Source of the DNA: Alphaproteobacteria bacterium
Lineage (GTDB): Bacteria > Pseudomonadota > Alphaproteobacteria > CBDBCS01 > JAHZLG01
Direction: 5' to 3'
Assembly (NCBI GenBank): GCA_022599995.1
Contig: JAHZLG010000261.1
Coordinates: 1 to 6,917 of the forward strand
DNA: 6,917 bases
The position numbers were made by a program, and so were the translations under genes. The notes beneath the pieces were generated by a model that was given only the letters and a program-made list of their open reading frames with translations, ran no database searches and was not told the DNA's origin. Of this stretch, positions 4,381 to 6,917 are shown in pieces (the stretch's first letter is position 1; every line of letters starts with the position of its first letter).

Positions 4381-5830
4381 ATCTAACCCAACCGGTGATA
4401 ATGCCGAATTGACAGTGGGGTCGATGCGTGGGCACCTCAAGCGGATGGCGATTCCGACGTGGATTGGCATCTTGGCTATCTTGGCTTTCAACACCGTCGA
4501 CACGTGGTTTATTTCCTTGCTCGGCGGCACTGAGCTCGCGGGGCTTGCCTTTACTTATCCGGTCATCTTTGTCAGCGTCGGATTGACCTTCGGCTGTAGT
4601 ATTGCGGCAACGGCTCTGGTGTCGCAAGCAATCGGGCGGAGCACGATCCAACGTCGGTCAAGCCTCGTCGCAAAGGAAGGACGCGATAGTGAGGGCGAAG
4701 AAAGTGCCGCAGACCAAGCAACAGCCTACAACCCTCTGGACGACCGCAAGGGGCTCGCGACAACGGCATTGATATTGGTGCTGTTATTTTTTGGCTCCAT
4801 GGGGGCGGTAGGCTTCTTCACCATCGAGCCACTGTTTTCGGCCCTACGCGCCCCCGACGCTATTCAACCGGTGATAACCGCATACCTAAGTGTGTGGTAT
4901 CCGATAGCTCTTCCGCTGACTGCCTTGGCCATATTTTGCGACTCACTGTTGCGGGCCTACGGAGATGCAAAAACCCCGGGCATTCTGATGACGGTGGGGA
5001 CATTGATCAATTTGGGGCTCGATCCGGTGCTGATCTTTGGCATTGAGGGCTTTGTTCCCGCCTTGGGTGTCGCGGGCGCGGCGTGGGCGACGGGTATCTC
5101 GTACATCGTGCTGACGTGTTATTACCTCTACCTGTTTGCCGTGCGGATGCGGCTGTTTCGCTGGTTGGCATGGCGCGAATTCTTGCAGTGTGCACGCGAA
5201 TTGATTCGGGTGGCCCGGGCGTCCATGACCGAGCAAGCCCTCGAGCCAGCGACTGACTTTTTCATCTTCTACATTATTGCCCCCTATGGGCCTGAGGTGA
5301 TCGCTGCAATGGGCATCGCCTATCGCTTCTTTGGATTGGCGGTAAGCCCAGCCCTCGCGTTGACCACGGTAGTGAATCCAATTACGGGACAGAATTTTGG
5401 GGCAAAACGCATCGACCGTATCGAACTGCTTTGGCACCGCCTGCTGCAGACCGCCGCACTGCTGAGTATCACAATGGGCTTGTTGTTCACGGTGTTTGGT
5501 GGTGCCATTGTCTCAGTTTTTACCGATAACATTATCACCTACGCGATGGCTGCCTTCTTCCTGCGACTGGTGATGTGGACAGTTGGCGGCTACGCGATAA
5601 TGGCATCGCTGACGGGCATACTCTATGGGCTCGACCGGTCGAAGGCCGTCCTATTCATCAAGACGTTGCAGGTGCTGAGTTTCTATGTTTTGCCGATTTA
5701 TGTTGCGGTCTCATTGTTGGGCGGGGTCGGCGTGGTCTATGCATGGGCAGTGGGTGACTTGCTAACCGGCTTGTTGGCCTACCTGCTTTATCGGTTCTGG
5801 GTGTTGCCGAAGCTGTTGCAACGCCGCTAG
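4370..5830 (+). CDS. MATE family efflux transporter
   Basis: This 486-residue inner-membrane protein is of the usual length for the multidrug and toxin extrusion family, normally twelve helices in two bundles driven by Na+ or H+. TVGSMRGHLKRMAIPTW (15-31) is the typical amphipathic entry to TM1. NTVDTWFISLLGGTELAGLAF and VSQAIGR (84-90) mark the first lobe. RAYGDAKTPG (195-204) and NLGLDPVLIFG (214-224) are the conserved loop and helix before the middle of the protein. NPITGQNFGAKRIDRI (336-351) is the matching signature of the second lobe. A charged, acidic insert (about 91-127, RRSSLVAKEGRDSEGEESAADQ) lengthens the cytoplasmic loop after the first pair of helices. Start: ATG 4370; ATG 4424, inside the entry motif, is less likely. 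Substrate and coupling ion cannot be read from the sequence. It ends against rdgB. Confidence 0.94.
   Translation: MNQESNPTGDNAELTVGSMRGHLKRMAIPTWIGILAILAFNTVDTWFISLLGGTELAGLAFTYPVIFVSVGLTFGCSIAATALVSQAIGRSTIQRRSSLVAKEGRDSEGEESAADQATAYNPLDDRKGLATTALILVLLFFGSMGAVGFFTIEPLFSALRAPDAIQPVITAYLSVWYPIALPLTALAIFCDSLLRAYGDAKTPGILMTVGTLINLGLDPVLIFGIEGFVPALGVAGAAWATGISYIVLTCYYLYLFAVRMRLFRWLAWREFLQCARELIRVARASMTEQALEPATDFFIFYIIAPYGPEVIAAMGIAYRFFGLAVSPALALTTVVNPITGQNFGAKRIDRIELLWHRLLQTAALLSITMGLLFTVFGGAIVSVFTDNIITYAMAAFFLRLVMWTVGGYAIMASLTGILYGLDRSKAVLFIKTLQVLSFYVLPIYVAVSLLGGVGVVYAWAVGDLLTGLLAYLLYRFWVLPKLLQRR
5827..5830. other. CTAG shared as both stop codons of convergent genes
   Basis: The palindrome CTAG gives TAG on the plus strand (5828-5830, MATE) and TAG on the minus strand (5829-5827, rdgB). 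The two genes overlap by four bases and leave no room for a bidirectional terminator between them, so each transcript must run into the other gene or end inside it. Confidence 0.95.
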
Positions 5831-6672
5831 ATGCTGCCAAACGCCGCGAGGATGGTCTGACGAAGCGAGGCAAAGGCAGCCGCACGGTGCGATATTGCGT
5901 CCTTGAGGGCCGGGGGTATTTCGGCAAAGGTTTTCCCGGTGGCGGCAGGTTGCAATCCGCCAAGAAGGGCCGCGACCGATGCTGCCGAGGGGACAAAAAT
6001 GGGATCGTAGCCAAACCCTTGGGTGCCCCGCGGCGGAAATTGGAGATGCCCGGTTACGACGCCGGTGGCACAAAGCGTGATCGCACCGGTCTCAGGGTCT
6101 GTGAGGGCTTGGCCGGGGGCGAGACGAGGCAGAGTCCGCTCAAGGTGCTGGGGGATCACCAGGGCAAGGGCCGAGACAAAATGCGCGCGAATAACGGGCG
6201 GCAGGTCGGCCAGTGTGGGTATCGGAGTGGGGGCGGATGCGGATGCGGATGTTGGCAAAGCAACACCCGATGGTCTTTGTCGTTGCCATGCGAGCCGGCA
6301 GGCCTGTTCGATCCGTTGCATCCCGCCGGCAAAATCTCGATCGCCGCTGGCATTCTCTGCCCAGCGTGCCGACTCAACCCCCGGGGCTCCATTGAGCAAA
6401 TCAACGCACAGTCCCGAATCATCGGCAAAGGCAGGCATCCCCGCCTTTGATGCACTGGTGGTTGCTTTCAAGATGGCGTTGTCGCGAAAGGTGCGCCCGG
6501 TTTCTTCAGGGGCGTCGATGCCAAGCTCTCCTGCGGTGTGCCATTGATTGGCGGTGATGATCCCGCGCGCGGGTTGCGCGTGCTCGGGGGCGGGCGACTG
6601 AAGGATAGCCTTCAGTTCGGGAATTTTGCCCGCATTGTGGGTGGCAATGACAAGGTTGGAAAAATGCAGCAT
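5827..6672 (-). CDS. rdgB: XTP/dITP diphosphatase (RdgB/HAM1, non-canonical purine NTP pyrophosphatase)
   Basis: This cytosolic enzyme hydrolyses dITP, XTP and related deaminated purine triphosphates to monophosphate and pyrophosphate, keeping them out of DNA and RNA. Visible motifs are LVIATHNAGKIPEL (7-20, nucleotide-binding T/SNxxK region), FRDNAILKA (62-70), the catalytic and metal-binding FADDSGLCVDLLNGAPGVESARWA (82-105, with Asp84 and Asp85), GFGYDPIFVP (219-228) and K257..SHRAAAF (261-267). At 281 residues it exceeds the usual 190-210. The excess is a low-complexity TSASASAPTPIPTLADLPPV stretch (141-160), an insert at about 173-205, and a longer loop at 26-47. The Ala/Ser run comes from a (GCGGAT)3 microsatellite at 6233-6250. 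ATG 6672 puts the motif at the expected position; no Shine-Dalgarno is seen. The gene converges on the MATE gene. Confidence 0.95.
   Translation of the reverse strand: MLHFSNLVIATHNAGKIPELKAILQSPAPEHAQPARGIITANQWHTAGELGIDAPEETGRTFRDNAILKATTSASKAGMPAFADDSGLCVDLLNGAPGVESARWAENASGDRDFAGGMQRIEQACRLAWQRQRPSGVALPTSASASAPTPIPTLADLPPVIRAHFVSALALVIPQHLERTLPRLAPGQALTDPETGAITLCATGVVTGHLQFPPRGTQGFGYDPIFVPSAASVAALLGGLQPAATGKTFAEIPPALKDAISHRAAAFASLRQTILAAFGSI
6233..6250. repeat. (GCGGAT)3 microsatellite inside rdgB
   Basis: Three hexamers code for the alternating Ala/Ser run at about 142-147 of RdgB. The unit length keeps frame, so copy-number change would alter only a loop. Confidence 0.8.
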
Positions 6673-6700
6673 AGGGCAGATAAGAAGAGAACGGATGTTC

Positions 6701-6917
6701 GTCTAGGCACGGTCGGGAAGGGGCGCAACGGCAGAGTGGAAGACGGATCACCGCCCGGCACGCCCCCGCCGCCGATAAGCAAAGGACGGGTAACCGTCTA
6801 GGCACGGTCGGGAAGGGGCGCGATGGCGGAGTGGAAGACGGATCACCGCCCGGCACGCACCCGCAGCCGATAAGCAAAGGATGGGTAACCGTCTAGGCAG
6901 GGTCGGGAAGAGGTGCA
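6701..6917. repeat. 95-bp tandem repeat upstream of rdgB, 2.3 copies in the window
   Basis: Units begin with GTCTAGGCACGGTCGGGAAG at 6701 and 6796, and with a variant at 6891 that is cut by the window edge. Copies 1 and 2 differ at six of 95 positions (unit positions 27, 29, 33, 64, 70 and 87) with no indels. The array begins 28 bp upstream of the rdgB start codon and would lie in its promoter or leader. Short frames within it (for example ATG at 6823, 16 codons) have no recognisable product. Confidence 0.95.

Noticed and set aside
5887..6547. Plus-strand ORFs antisense to rdgB (187 and 174 codons)
   Set aside because: They are high-GC shadow frames of a gene with intact RdgB motifs.

Overview
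This window reads as chromosomal DNA of a proteobacterium. By eye its GC content is in the mid-fifties percent or above in most genes and lower around 3240-3900. The RdgB protein has features I associate with Alphaproteobacteria (PEETG..F..NA..KA, SARWA, GFGYDPIFVP, K.AISHRA.AF). The glyoxalase II and the glutathione transferase look more beta/gammaproteobacterial. I therefore favour an alphaproteobacterium but would not name a genus. No phage, plasmid, insertion-sequence, tRNA or rRNA signature was seen.

Layout from left to right: a non-coding stretch with tandem repeats (1-365); three minus-strand genes for a YibF-like glutathione transferase (366-986), a seven-cysteine GFA-family zinc protein (1257-1730) and glyoxalase II, gloB (1899 to about 3104); a 443-bp divergent intergenic region with candidate promoters and an inverted repeat; a plus-strand A-type iron-sulfur carrier (3548-3907); a 462-bp gap with direct repeats; a plus-strand MATE transporter (4370-5830); and, converging on it, rdgB on the minus strand (5827-6672). 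The window ends in a 95-bp tandem repeat upstream of rdgB. The MATE and rdgB genes share one CTAG as their two opposed TAG stop codons.

The three left-hand genes all belong to families tied to glutathione: conjugation or thiol transfer, S-hydroxymethylglutathione-type chemistry, and S-lactoylglutathione hydrolysis. They suggest a small aldehyde/thiol detoxification neighbourhood, though gaps of roughly 170-270 bp with repeats argue against one tight operon. The iron-sulfur carrier, the efflux pump and the nucleotide-pool sanitiser are housekeeping or stress genes with no obvious common pathway.

The genes are ordinary; the spaces between them are not. Every intergenic gap carries its own short tandem repeat (units of 10, 17, 20, 24, about 30, 51 and 95 bp), and the unit sequence differs from gap to gap. 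The tetranucleotide CTAG is concentrated in these gaps: 18 occurrences in about 2.2 kb of intergenic DNA, against one inside a gene body in about 4.7 kb plus the shared stop. None of the six genes has a convincing Shine-Dalgarno sequence. I found no evidence of a new multi-gene system; the repeat/CTAG pattern is the best lead.
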